Shown here: positions 5,820 through 13,580 of the stretch, in pieces
Layout: each line of letters opens with the position of its first letter
Position numbering within the stretch: the stretch's first letter is position 1
Origin: Planctomycetota bacterium
Lineage (GTDB): Bacteria > Planctomycetota > UBA1135
Direction of reading: 5' to 3'
Assembly (NCBI GenBank): GCA_027623585.1
Contig: JAQBVK010000029.1
Location: 1-14,233, forward strand
DNA: 14,233 bases
Notes under the pieces: generated by a model
The model's input: the letters and a program-made list of their open reading frames with translations, nothing else
What the model was told of the DNA's origin: nothing
Databases searched by the model: none
Position numbers and translations under genes: made by a program

Positions 5820-7463
5820 ATGACCCGGCCGATGGCGACGCCTGCTGACGACCCCGCATCCGCTCCGCTCTTCCCGCTCGAAGAAGCGGTGGTGCCTTGG
5901 CGCGCGCTCGAAGGAGACTTTGTCGGCGCGGCCGAGTGCGAGGGCCAACCGATGCTGCGTGTGGATCCCACAGCGCTCGAAGCACTCGCACGAGAGGCCT
6001 TCCGCGACAGCGCGCACTTGCTGCGTCCCGGCCATCTCGCGCAACTCCGCGCAATCCTGGACGACCCGGAGGCCAGCCCGAACGATCGCTTCGTCGCCCT
6101 CGACCTGTTGCGCAATGCATCGATCGCTGCTGAAGGCGTGTTGCCCATGTGTCAGGACACCGGCACTGCGATCGTGATGGGCTGGAAGGGTCAGCAGGTG
6201 TGGACCGGCGGCGGCGACGAGGCGGCGCTGGCTCGCGGCATTCGCCGCACCTATGCCGAGACCAATCTGCGCTACAGCCAGCTCGCTCCCTTCGGCATGA
6301 CCGAAGAGAAGAACACCGGCACCAACTTGCCGGCGCAGATCGATCTCTACGCCGACGACGGCGACGAGTATCACTTCCTGTTCATGGCCAAGGGGGGGGG
6401 ATCCGCGAACAAGACCTTTTTGTTCCAAACCACACCGTCCTTGTTGCGCGAAGATCTGCTGCTCAAGTTTCTCGAGGAGAAGATTCGCGAACTCGGCACC
6501 GCGGCTTGTCCGCCCTATCACCTTGCGGTGGTGGTCGGCGGCACTTCGGCCGAGATGTGCCTGAAGACCGTGAAACTCGCCAGCGCGCGCGCGCTCGACG
6601 GACTGCCGACGCGCGGCAGCGCGAGTGGCCATGCGGTGCGGCTGCCCGAGTGGGAAGAGAAAATCCTCGCGATGACGCGCGGGCTGGGCATCGGCGCGCA
6701 ATTCGGCGGGAAGTATTTCTGCCACGACGCGCGCGTGATCCGGCTGCCGCGCCACGGCGCCAGCCTGCCGATCGGCATCGGCGTGTCGTGCAGCGCGGAT
6801 CGGCAGGTGCTCGGCAAGATCACGCGCGAAGGCGTGTTCCTCGAGCAGCTCGAACGCGATCCTTCGCGCTTCTTGCCCGAAGCGAATGAAGAGGAACTCT
6901 CCGACGAGGTCGTGCGTTTGGATTTGAATCGCCCGATGGAGGAGATTCGCGCCGAACTCTCGAAGCACCCCGTTCGGACGCGCATCTCGCTCACCGGCAC
7001 GCTGGTTGTGGCACGCGACCTTGCGCACGCACGCTTGCGTGAGATGGCGTTGAAGGGAGAGGAGATGCCGGAATGGTTCCGCGCGCACCCGGTGTATTAC
7101 GCCGGCCCGGCGAAGACGCCGGCAGGCATGCCGTCCGGATCCTTCGGACCGACCACTGCGGGACGCATGGATTCCTTCGTGGACTTCTTCCAAGAACGCG
7201 GCGCTTCGATGGTGATGCTGGCCAAGGGCAATCGCTCGCGCGCGGTCGCGCAGGCCTGCAAGAAGCACGGCGGTTTCTACCTCGGCACGATCGGCGGCTC
7301 CGCGGCGCGCGTCGCGCGCGACTGCATCCGCAAGGTCGAGAAGATCGCCTTCGAAGAACTCGGCATGGAAGCGGCATGGCGCATCGAAGTCGAGAACTTC
7401 CCGGCCTTCATCGTCACCGACGACAAGGGCAACGACTTCTTCCTCGGCGACGGCGCGGCCTGA
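5820..7463 (+). CDS. fumA: Class I fumarate hydratase, single-chain iron-sulfur type
   Basis: The 547-residue cytoplasmic enzyme interconverts fumarate and (S)-malate in the TCA cycle. The length matches single-chain FumA/FumB-type class I enzymes, with an alpha domain (about 40-340) and a beta domain (about 365-540). The [4Fe-4S] ligands are Cys111 (P-M-C-Q-D-T-G), Cys230 (A-A-C-P-P-Y-H-L-A) and Cys324 (V-S-C-S-A-D-R); their spacing of 119 and 94 equals that known for E. coli FumA (105/224/318). Other family signatures are E-E-K-N-T-G-T-N-L-P, A-K-G-G-G-S-A-N-K-T and S-G-S-F-G-P-T-T-A-G-R-M-D-S. The start at 5820 follows a weak GGCGGA; ATG 5832 is a possible alternative. It follows the DUF3253 gene by 12 bases. 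A nine-G tract in the conserved G-G-G-S motif is a slippage-prone spot. The symbol fumA is by enzyme type; orthology was not tested. Confidence 0.95.
   Translation: MTRPMATPADDPASAPLFPLEEAVVPWRALEGDFVGAAECEGQPMLRVDPTALEALAREAFRDSAHLLRPGHLAQLRAILDDPEASPNDRFVALDLLRNASIAAEGVLPMCQDTGTAIVMGWKGQQVWTGGGDEAALARGIRRTYAETNLRYSQLAPFGMTEEKNTGTNLPAQIDLYADDGDEYHFLFMAKGGGSANKTFLFQTTPSLLREDLLLKFLEEKIRELGTAACPPYHLAVVVGGTSAEMCLKTVKLASARALDGLPTRGSASGHAVRLPEWEEKILAMTRGLGIGAQFGGKYFCHDARVIRLPRHGASLPIGIGVSCSADRQVLGKITREGVFLEQLERDPSRFLPEANEEELSDEVVRLDLNRPMEEIRAELSKHPVRTRISLTGTLVVARDLAHARLREMALKGEEMPEWFRAHPVYYAGPAKTPAGMPSGSFGPTTAGRMDSFVDFFQERGASMVMLAKGNRSRAVAQACKKHGGFYLGTIGGSAARVARDCIRKVEKIAFEELGMEAAWRIEVENFPAFIVTDDKGNDFFLGDGAA
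6392..6400 (+). repeat. Nine-base G homopolymer inside the fumarase gene
   Basis: Nine consecutive G bases encode part of the conserved A-K-G-G-G-S motif of class I fumarases. The frame is intact across the tract as given. Gain or loss of one G would truncate the enzyme in its alpha domain. Confidence 0.9.
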
Positions 7464-7539
7464 AGCGCGGACGCGGAGTCGAACTCCTCGTGAATTCGTG
7501 ATCTTGTGATAGGCTTCAGAACATTGCGGTTTGGTCTGA

Positions 7540-8862
7540 ATGCTCTCTGCGCGTTCGCGCTGCTCACGACGCCGCTCTTCCTCACGATGGCTTGCGCGGC
7601 ACCCGCTTCGGGCACGCGTGCCGCCCAACTACCCCGGCCGATCGGCATGGCCGAAGAAGGCGAAGGCGCCGACGGCCAAGCCCGGCGCGCGGATTGGATT
7701 GAATCGATGCACCGCGCTGGGTGGATTGTTCCGCGGACCGAAGGACGGCAGCGCATGGACCGCGATCGGCGACAACGCCTACGGAGGCGCGCATCACGTC
7801 GTCGTGATCCCGCCGGTTTCGGGGAGTCAAGACGTGCTGCTGCGCGTCGTGAACGGCAAGGCACTCCGTTCCGCCGACGGCGGCTCGACTTGGACTTCCC
7901 CCTCCGGGTTGTCGGGGCTCGGCGAAGTCCGCCGCGTGCTGCGCCTCGATGACGCCGCCAAGACGGTATTGCTGGTCGGGAAAACGAGTGCTGGGTTCAA
8001 GTTGTGGCGCTCGATCGACCGCGCGCAATCCTTCACACAAACACGGACGATCACGGGGCAGGGTTCGGCCATCCTCATCGCACCCAGCGACGTGCGCTTC
8101 GGCGGACACGAATCTTCCGGCGGCGCCGCCTTCAGCCTCGCAGCGAAGATCAACGGCGTCTGGAAGCTCTATCGCACCACCGACGGCGGCAACACTTGGC
8201 TCTACCGGCGCGACATGCCCGAAATGTGGAGCGCCTTCGGCACTTCGATCACCGACGAGAACGTGATTTGCTATGGCGGCGTCGAATTGTGGGTGAGTTA
8301 CGACGGCGGCGGCAACTTCGACGTCGTCAACCGCTGGTGGGAGCATCCGGGCAATCGCCAGTTCCGGCTGCATGCGGACATCATGGGAGTCAGCGTGATT
8401 CCCGACGCGAGCGTGCTGCCGGGCGAGCGCTGGTACGTGAACACCCACGGCGGCACTTACGAGAGCAAGACGCAGCTCGACAAGGTCAACTGGATCTCCG
8501 CGATCGGTCTCGGCGTCAGCCAGTACTACTCGACCCACACCAGCCGCCGCGATCCGAAGTACGTTCACGCCGGAGCGCAGGATCAGGGTTATCAACGCTC
8601 CGTGCTCGGCGCGCCCGGAGGCGGCGGCCCTTGGGCCGACTTCACGGAGTTGATCACCGGCGACTACGGACACATTTCTTCCGCCAACGGCAGCCACGAT
8701 CTCGTGTACTCCGACTACCCAGGCTTCGTGCTGGTCAGTGAGGGCGAAGCTGCGCCCGTACTGCGAACCGTGGACTTCCCGGCCGGGTTCGACGGGCAGT
8801 GGGTGCCGTTCCTGGTCGCCGACCCCGTAGATACTGAAGTCTTCTACCTTTGGGGAAGCTAA
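7540..8862 (+). CDS. Body of the BNR/Asp-box protein (fragment up to the premature TAA)
   Basis: This is the longest uninterrupted piece of the broken gene. Asp-box turns (S/T-x-D-x-G-x-x-W) occur at about 7870-7893 (S-A-D-G-G-S-T-W) and 8176-8199 (T-T-D-G-G-N-T-W), with a degenerate one at about 8296-8319 (S-Y-D-G-G-G-N-F). Such repeats build sortilin/sialidase-like beta-propellers. The first 60 or so codons in this frame are arginine-rich and unnatural, so ATG 7540 is unlikely to be the native start; the signal peptide is in the neighbouring frame from 7506. No catalytic residues of a glycosidase can be named, so the function is unknown. Confidence 0.6.
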   Translation: MLSARSRCSRRRSSSRWLARHPLRARVPPNYPGRSAWPKKAKAPTAKPGARIGLNRCTALGGLFRGPKDGSAWTAIGDNAYGGAHHVVVIPPVSGSQDVLLRVVNGKALRSADGGSTWTSPSGLSGLGEVRRVLRLDDAAKTVLLVGKTSAGFKLWRSIDRAQSFTQTRTITGQGSAILIAPSDVRFGGHESSGGAAFSLAAKINGVWKLYRTTDGGNTWLYRRDMPEMWSAFGTSITDENVICYGGVELWVSYDGGGNFDVVNRWWEHPGNRQFRLHADIMGVSVIPDASVLPGERWYVNTHGGTYESKTQLDKVNWISAIGLGVSQYYSTHTSRRDPKYVHAGAQDQGYQRSVLGAPGGGGPWADFTELITGDYGHISSANGSHDLVYSDYPGFVLVSEGEAAPVLRTVDFPAGFDGQWVPFLVADPVDTEVFYLWGS

Positions 8863-9669
8863 ATCTGGCGCTATCAACGCACTGGCCCCACCACCTGGAA
8901 TTATTCACAACTTTCGACACAGTCCTTCAGTCCGGTATTGTCCGCGCTGGCCTTCTCCCCGCTTGACCCGAATCACGCCTGGTGCGTCACCACCTCCGGC
9001 ACCATTCACCACTCGAGTGACCGCGGCGTCACTTGGCAGGACCGCAGCGCCGGACTGCCGAACACTCTCGTCTATGGCTTGTGCGAAGCGCCGGATGGCA
9101 GCGGCCGCATGTACGCGGCCTCCGAGACCGGCGCTTGGGAATGGGATCCGGGCGCGCATATTTGGAACGACTTGCTCGGGGCCGACGCCCCGTTGACGCT
9201 CTACTGGTCCGTGGAAGCGGTGCCTTCGCAGAACCTGATCCGATTCGGCACCTACGGCCGCGGCATCTGGGACTACGCGCCGAACACTCCTGGATTCTTT
9301 CCCTATGGTGAACTGCGCGGCGCGCCGAACCTGCTCACGCTCCGCGCGGATGGTCCACCCCTCATCGGCCAGAGCGTGTCGCTCTTGCTGGCCGGCGCGC
9401 CACCCCTGGCGCCGGGCTTCCTGAGCATCTGCGCCGCGTCGGCCGACGCTCCCGCCTTCGGCGGATGGCGCCTGGTGGACCTCGGCAGCGAGGACTTGCG
9501 CTTGAACCTCACCACCGGCGCTTCCGGATCCGTAAATCTTTCCTTCGCCATCCCCAACGCGCCGGCTCTGGTCGGCGCGCAACGCTACCTCCAAGCAGCG
9601 GTGCGCGACCCGGCGCAGCCGCAGGGTTGGGCGCTCTCTCACGGCCTGCGCGCGTTGATTGGACAGTGA
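8863..9669 (+). CDS. C-terminal fragment of the BNR/Asp-box protein
   Basis: This is the same frame as the body, open from the codon after TAA 8860-8862. It holds another Asp-box at about 9013-9036 (S-S-D-R-G-V-T-W) and a propeller-closing G-T-Y-G-R-G-I-W-D-Y near 9250. From about 9330 a separate beta-rich domain follows, with G-Q-S-V-S-L-L-L-A-G-A-P, then Y-L-Q-A-A-V-R-D-P, ending L-S-H-G-L-R-A-L-I-G. I associate this closing domain with many secreted planctomycete proteins; its role, perhaps sorting or surface attachment, is not known. If translated alone it would need an internal start such as TTG 8938 and would lack a signal peptide. Confidence 0.55.
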   Translation: MWRYQRTGPTTWNYSQLSTQSFSPVLSALAFSPLDPNHAWCVTTSGTIHHSSDRGVTWQDRSAGLPNTLVYGLCEAPDGSGRMYAASETGAWEWDPGAHIWNDLLGADAPLTLYWSVEAVPSQNLIRFGTYGRGIWDYAPNTPGFFPYGELRGAPNLLTLRADGPPLIGQSVSLLLAGAPPLAPGFLSICAASADAPAFGGWRLVDLGSEDLRLNLTTGASGSVNLSFAIPNAPALVGAQRYLQAAVRDPAQPQGWALSHGLRALIGQ

Positions 9670-9677
9670 TCCGCGCG

Positions 9678-10199
9678 TCAATCGCGCGTGCGCGCCTTGC
9701 GGCGGCGCGTCATCCCGGGCAGCAGCCACAGATAGACGCCAGTCGCCCACAGCGACACGAGCACGAGCGCCACCGGGAAAAGGACCCAGAGTTTGGCGCG
9801 CTCATGAAACCACGAGCCGTCGTGCAACGACTCGATCAGGTCGGAGCGACGGACCATGGACTGCAGCACCTCACCGGTGGCAGTATCCACCTGAACTTCG
9901 ACGCCGCTGAGCGCCTGCACCTTCACGATCCCGCGCCCCGGCCGGACGTCCAACCGGTCCACGTCCTCCCAACCGTGGATGTTCGCCTCCGCCACGCTGG
10001 CGGCCGCGGCGAGAATCGTTTCGAAGCTCACGCTCGGGGTTTCGGCCGCGCCCCGCATCGTCGGCGGCTGGATCCAGGCCGCATCCTTTTTGAACTGCAG
10101 CAGCATTCCGGTCACCAGAATCAGCAGGAACGGAACCGCCACGAAAACCGCGCCCCAACGATGCAGTTTGCGCGTCCAGAACGGAAGAGAACGTGCCAT
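9678..10199 (-). CDS. PepSY-associated transmembrane protein
   Basis: The product is 173 residues from ATG 10199. A basic N-terminus (W-T-R-K-L-H-R-W) leads into a first membrane helix at about 16-36 (V-P-F-L-L-I-L-V-T-G-M-L-L). A periplasmic part at about 55-120 resembles a PepSY domain (D-R-L-D-V-R-P-G-R-G, V-Q-V-D-T-A-T-G-E-V). L-H-D-G-S-W-F-H then precedes a second helix at about 137-160 (V-A-L-V-L-V-S-L-W-A-T-G-V-Y-L-W-L). The K-L-H-R-W and L-H-D-G-x-x-x-x motifs with T-G at the helix end are typical of the PepSY_TM family, some of which act in ferric reduction or iron uptake. This two-helix form is shorter than the four-helix reductase-like members. It converges on the BNR gene with eight bases between stops. 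No Shine-Dalgarno is visible. Confidence 0.8.
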   Translation of the reverse strand: MARSLPFWTRKLHRWGAVFVAVPFLLILVTGMLLQFKKDAAWIQPPTMRGAAETPSVSFETILAAAASVAEANIHGWEDVDRLDVRPGRGIVKVQALSGVEVQVDTATGEVLQSMVRRSDLIESLHDGSWFHERAKLWVLFPVALVLVSLWATGVYLWLLPGMTRRRKARTRD

Positions 10200-10274
10200 G
10201 GTGCCGCGTCATGATGCCCGATCGTGCCCGGCATTTCTCCGGTACTGCCCCGGCAGGCCGACCCTCTGTGCCGA

Positions 10275-10280
10275 TACAAT
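10275..10280 (+). promoter_or_regulatory. Candidate -10 box of the pckA promoter
   Basis: TACAAT lies in the 139-base gap between the divergent PepSY and pckA genes, 58 bases before the pckA ATG. It matches the -10 consensus at five of six positions, but no good -35 is present. A start near 10287 would place the hairpin at 10296-10314 in the leader. Confidence 0.35.
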
Positions 10281-10295
10281 AGTCCGCGATTTCAG

Positions 10296-10314
10296 GGCTC
10301 CACGACCAGGAGCC
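10296..10314 (+). promoter_or_regulatory. Leader hairpin upstream of pckA
   Basis: GGCTCC (10296-10301) and GGAGCC (10309-10314) form a perfect six-base-pair stem with a seven-base loop ACGACCA, 24 bases before the ATG. No T-run follows, so it is not an intrinsic terminator. It may affect translation or mRNA stability, or be a protein-binding site. The role is inference. Confidence 0.4.
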
Positions 10315-10338
10315 GGAAGTTTGTTGAGACCGAGCGAC

Positions 10339-12018
10339 ATGACGCCCTCCTCCCTCCGCCAAGACCACGCCGCCGCCCTTCAGGCCCTTCTCGGCCTCGA
10401 CGGCGTCAACTACAAGACCAACCTCTCGAAGGAAGAACTCTTCCGCGAGGCGATCGCGAACGACCGCGGCCGCGTCATGGCGGACGGACCGGACGACGCG
10501 CAGAAGGCCTATCCGACCAAGTTGGGTGCGAATGGTCCGCTGGTCTACTACACCGATCCGACCTGCACCGGCCGCCCGGTCCAAGACACCTTCGGCGTCG
10601 CCTGGCCGGAGCTCGAGGAGAAGGTCTGGTGGAAGTCCGACTTCCAGAAGTTCGATCCTGCGAAGTTCGAAGCCTTGCTAAAGCGCGTCGTCGCGCACCT
10701 CAACGCGCGCAAGTCCACGCTCTACGTCAAGGACGTCTACTGCGGCAGCGATCCGTCGTACGCGCGGCCTTACCGCCTGGTCAGCGAATACGCGACGCAC
10801 TCCTTCTTCTGCCACAACATGTTCCCGAAGGACATCGCGGGCGTGACGGAAGAAGAAGCCAAGCGCTGGACGATGCTCAACGTGCCGTCCTTCCATTGCG
10901 ATCCGGAGCGTGACGGCACCCGCTCGAAGCGGATTGCCTGCCTGGATTTCCGCAACCGCCTCGTGCTGGTAGCCGGCCGCGCTGACTACTGCGGAGTGGT
11001 GAAGAAATCCATGTTCACAGTGATGAACTACCTGCTGCCGGATCTCGGCGAGATGTCCATGCACTGCTCGGCGAACGTCGGCAAGGACGGCGACGGCGCG
11101 ATCCTGTTCGGCCTTTCCGGCACCGGCAAGACCACGCTCTCGGCCGATCCGGAGCGCAAACTGATCGGGGACGACGAACACGCCTGGACCGGCGCCGGCG
11201 TGTCGAACCTCGAGGACGGCTGCTACGCGAAGTTGATCGATCTCGACAAACAGGCCGAACCGGTGATCGCGGCGGCGCTCTCCATGCCCGGCACCCTCAT
11301 CGAAAACGTTCCGGCACTGCCCGGCAAACGCATCGAGGACACGGATCCGCAGGAGTTCGACCTCAACGACGATTCCGTCACCGAGAACACGCGCTTCTCC
11401 TATCCGCTCGAAGCCAACCCGATGGTCATGGAGGGCGCCCGAGGCCCCCACCCGCAGACCATCGTGCTGCTGACAGCCGACGCCTTCGGCGTCCTGCCGC
11501 CGATCTCGATTCTCGACGAGGAGCAGGTCATGTACCACTTCGTGTCGGGCTTCACCGCGAAACTCGCGGGCACCGAAGTCGGCGTCACCGAGCCGAAGGC
11601 CGCGTTCAGCGCGTGTTTCGGCGCGCCGTTCATGGCGCAGAAGCCGTCGGTCTACGCAATGCGGCTGGCCGAGAAGATGAAGCAACACAAGGCGCGCTGC
11701 GTGCTGCTGAACACCGGCTGGGGCGGCGGCGCATACGGCGTGGGCAAACGCATCTCCATCAAACACACGCGCGCGCTGCTCGATGCGGCGTTGCGCGGAG
11801 ACCTGGACGCCAACAAGACCGAATACGCGATGCATCCGGTCTTCAATTTGAAGATGCCGAAGTCCTGCCCTGGCGTCCCGGCCGAGATCCTCGATCCGCG
11901 GAACACTTGGAGCGACAAGAACGCCTACGACGCCGCCGCGCTGGCGCTGCGCGATCTGTTCCGCAAGAACTACGAAGAGAAAGGCTTCGGCAAGCTCGGC
12001 ATCAAGCCGGTGATGTAG
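10339..12018 (+). CDS. pckA: ATP-dependent phosphoenolpyruvate carboxykinase
   Basis: The 559-residue cytoplasmic enzyme converts oxaloacetate and ATP to PEP, CO2 and ADP, the committed step of gluconeogenesis from C4 acids. The P-loop G-L-S-G-T-G-K-T is at 258-265, followed by G-D-D-E-H at 277-281. Metal and substrate residues align with the E. coli enzyme at an offset of ten: Lys222/Lys223 (V-V-K-K-S-M-F), His242 (M-S-M-H-C-S) and Asp278/Asp279. The substrate-arginine loop reads T-G-R-P-V-Q-D-T-F (Arg79), unlike the usual G-R-S-P-x-D-K. This is the ATP type, not the GTP type, from the P-loop context and length. ATG 10339 is chosen because family similarity begins soon after; TTG 10321 is in frame with a GGAAG just before it. 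The next gene follows after ten bases. Confidence 0.96.
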   Translation: MTPSSLRQDHAAALQALLGLDGVNYKTNLSKEELFREAIANDRGRVMADGPDDAQKAYPTKLGANGPLVYYTDPTCTGRPVQDTFGVAWPELEEKVWWKSDFQKFDPAKFEALLKRVVAHLNARKSTLYVKDVYCGSDPSYARPYRLVSEYATHSFFCHNMFPKDIAGVTEEEAKRWTMLNVPSFHCDPERDGTRSKRIACLDFRNRLVLVAGRADYCGVVKKSMFTVMNYLLPDLGEMSMHCSANVGKDGDGAILFGLSGTGKTTLSADPERKLIGDDEHAWTGAGVSNLEDGCYAKLIDLDKQAEPVIAAALSMPGTLIENVPALPGKRIEDTDPQEFDLNDDSVTENTRFSYPLEANPMVMEGARGPHPQTIVLLTADAFGVLPPISILDEEQVMYHFVSGFTAKLAGTEVGVTEPKAAFSACFGAPFMAQKPSVYAMRLAEKMKQHKARCVLLNTGWGGGAYGVGKRISIKHTRALLDAALRGDLDANKTEYAMHPVFNLKMPKSCPGVPAEILDPRNTWSDKNAYDAAALALRDLFRKNYEEKGFGKLGIKPVM

Positions 12019-12028
12019 TCTGCCGGGA

Positions 12029-13570
12029 GTGCTCCGGCTCTCCCCCCTGCCGCTCGCGTTGCTCATCCTGCTTCCGGCTTGTTCCGGGCGCGGTGAGTCC
12101 ACGCTCTACGCTTCCGACGCGAACCTGCTGCTGGGTACGGGCCCATCGCTCGCGCCAGCAACGGCGCCGATGGATGGCTATCTCTTCATCGCGCCGTTGA
12201 AATCGCGGTTCAGCTACTTACTCGACGGCGAAGGCAAGGAACTGCACAGTTGGGAGAGCGCGTACTTCCCCGGCGCGGGCACGCGGCTGATGGACGACGG
12301 CAGCATCATGCGCTGCGGGCGCCTCGTCGATCCGCCCTCCTTCGTCGCCGGCGGTCAGGGCGGCCGCATCCAACGCATCGCCTGGGACGGCACGCTGCTA
12401 TGGGACTTCGAGTTCGCCTCCACGGAGCATCTGCATCACCACGACGCAATGCCCATGCCGAACGGCCACGTGCTGCTGATCGCCTGGGAAATTCACACGG
12501 CCGAGGAAGCGCTTGCGCGCGGCCGCGATCCGGAACTGCAAAAAGATGCAGAATTCTGGCCGGATTGGATCCTCGAGGTGGCGCCGGAAGGCGCGACCGG
12601 CGGAAATATCGTGTGGGAGTGGCACGCTTGGGATCACATGATCCAGGACCGCGATCCGGCGTTGGCCTTGTTCGGCAGCGTGGCGGACAACCCGCATCGC
12701 ATCGACGTCAACGGCGATCGCGACCCGGTCGAGAAGAGCGATGCGGAGAAAGCCGCGGAGGCCGCTGCGATGGCCGCGGTCGGCTACGCGGGCGATGCGC
12801 CGCCGCCCCCGCCAAAGGATGGCCCGCCGCCTGGTGGACCGCCTCTTGACGGTCCGCCGCCTGGCGGAGATCCGCCGCCCGGAGCGCCCGGGCGCGAAGC
12901 AGATTGGATGCACACCAACGCGATCGTTTATCACGCGGACTTGGATCTGATCGCGATCAGCGTGCGCCGCTTCAGCGAGGCGTGGGTAATCGACCACTCC
13001 ACGACCACCGCGGAAGCGGCGACCGGCGCCGGTGGCCGCCACGGTCGAGGCGGCGATCTGCTCTACCGCTGGGGCAACCCGCGCGCGCACAAAGGCGGCG
13101 GCAACGATGACCAGATCTTGTTCAAGCAACACCACGTGCAGTGGATCCCGAACGGATTCCCCGGCGGCGGCAATTTGCTTTGTTTCAACAATGGAGACGG
13201 CCGCCCCGCAGGCAAGTGGTCATCCGTCGAAGAATGGCGCATGCCGATCGACGCTGCGGGCCGCATCTCTGCCGGTCCGGTGACGCCGGACTGGAGTTGG
13301 AAGGCCGCCGAGCCGGAAAGTTTCTACTCGGGCTTCATTTCAGGAGTCGAGCGCCTGCCGAACGGCAGCACCTTGATCACGGAGGGGATCAGCGGGCGCC
13401 TGCTCGAAGTCGCGAGCGACGGAAGCCTGGTTTGGGAATGGAGCAACCCCTTCGGCGGCGAGGAGGAACCCACGGACACCGGGCCTTCCGCCCGCGTACC
13501 CCCCAAAGCCCTGTTCCGGGCCTCGAAACTCCCTCTCGACCATCCAGTCGCCGCGCTGATCAGCCGATAA
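12029..13570 (+). CDS. Arylsulfotransferase (ASST)-like lipoprotein with proline-rich insert
   Basis: The 513-residue product starts at GTG 12029, ten bases after the pckA stop. Residues 1-18 are a lipoprotein signal (L-L-I-L-L-P-A-C, Cys18). The rest is a beta-propeller of the arylsulfotransferase superfamily: G-Y-L-F-I-A-P at the start, His-rich H-L-H-H-H-D with M-P-N-G-H-V-L-L-I (residues 134-139 on), M-H-T-N-A-I (His295) with I-S-V-R-R, and K-Q-H-H-V-Q-W-I-P-N-G (His368/369). These correspond in order to the histidine and arginine positions of bacterial ASST, which transfers sulfate between phenolic esters through a sulfo-histidine. Exact catalytic equivalence is inferred. Residues 256-289 are a Pro/Gly insert. 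A non-catalytic scaffold protein with the same fold remains possible. Confidence 0.78.
   Translation: MLRLSPLPLALLILLPACSGRGESTLYASDANLLLGTGPSLAPATAPMDGYLFIAPLKSRFSYLLDGEGKELHSWESAYFPGAGTRLMDDGSIMRCGRLVDPPSFVAGGQGGRIQRIAWDGTLLWDFEFASTEHLHHHDAMPMPNGHVLLIAWEIHTAEEALARGRDPELQKDAEFWPDWILEVAPEGATGGNIVWEWHAWDHMIQDRDPALALFGSVADNPHRIDVNGDRDPVEKSDAEKAAEAAAMAAVGYAGDAPPPPPKDGPPPGGPPLDGPPPGGDPPPGAPGREADWMHTNAIVYHADLDLIAISVRRFSEAWVIDHSTTTAEAATGAGGRHGRGGDLLYRWGNPRAHKGGGNDDQILFKQHHVQWIPNGFPGGGNLLCFNNGDGRPAGKWSSVEEWRMPIDAAGRISAGPVTPDWSWKAAEPESFYSGFISGVERLPNGSTLITEGISGRLLEVASDGSLVWEWSNPFGGEEEPTDTGPSARVPPKALFRASKLPLDHPVAALISR
12821..12868 (+). repeat. Tandem 30-base repeat coding a Gly-Pro-rich loop
   Basis: Two 18-base units, at 12821-12838 and 12851-12868, differ at two wobble positions and are spaced 30 bases apart. 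Each encodes G-P-P-P-G-G, and a degenerate third copy follows. The repeat is inside the proline-rich insert of the ASST-like gene and keeps frame whenever copies are gained or lost. Confidence 0.8.
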
Positions 13571-13580
13571 ACTTTCGGAA

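Larger units (their letters stand above)
7506..9669 (+). pseudogene. Secreted Asp-box/BNR-repeat protein, interrupted by a frameshift and an in-frame TAA
   Basis: Three pieces together make one protein of about 720 codons. Frame A from GTG 7506 gives a lipoprotein signal (hydrophobic core A-L-L-T-T-P-L-F-L-T-M-A-C) and then D-W-I-E-S-M-H-R. The frame starting one base later carries the repeat domain from about 7715 on. A single-base insertion or two-base deletion near 7640-7735 would explain the switch. The repeat frame stops at TAA 8860-8862 (Y-L-W-G-S-stop-I-W-R-Y-Q-R) but stays open after it to TGA 9667-9669 with further repeats. One substitution from AAA, CAA or GAA would create this TAA. 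Two lesions in one gene suggest a decaying secreted protein, though assembly errors would look the same. The GTG lies 42 bases after the fumarase stop and has no clear ribosome site. Confidence 0.72.

Noticed and set aside
7475..7487. GGAGT-CGA-ACTCC hairpin after the fumarase stop as an intrinsic terminator
   Set aside because: The stem has only five pairs and no T-run follows.
4881..7628. A 915-codon open frame on the minus strand
   Set aside because: It lies antisense to the clearly real fumarase and DUF3253 genes and overlaps the YCII gene in another frame. It has no recognisable domain and is rich in Arg, Ala and His, as expected for a shadow in GC-rich DNA.
8860..8862. The TAA in the BNR gene as a recoded amino acid
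   Set aside because: TAA is not a selenocysteine or pyrrolysine codon, the position is not a catalytic residue, and TAA ends other genes in the window (haem lipoprotein, YCII, ASST-like).
10678..12102. A 474-codon minus-strand frame opposite pckA
   Set aside because: It is the mirror of a strongly conserved PEP carboxykinase frame and shows no family motif of its own.
13563..13577. CCGA...TCGG hairpin after the ASST-like gene as a terminator
   Set aside because: It has only four base pairs and no T tract, and the next gene starts within a few bases.
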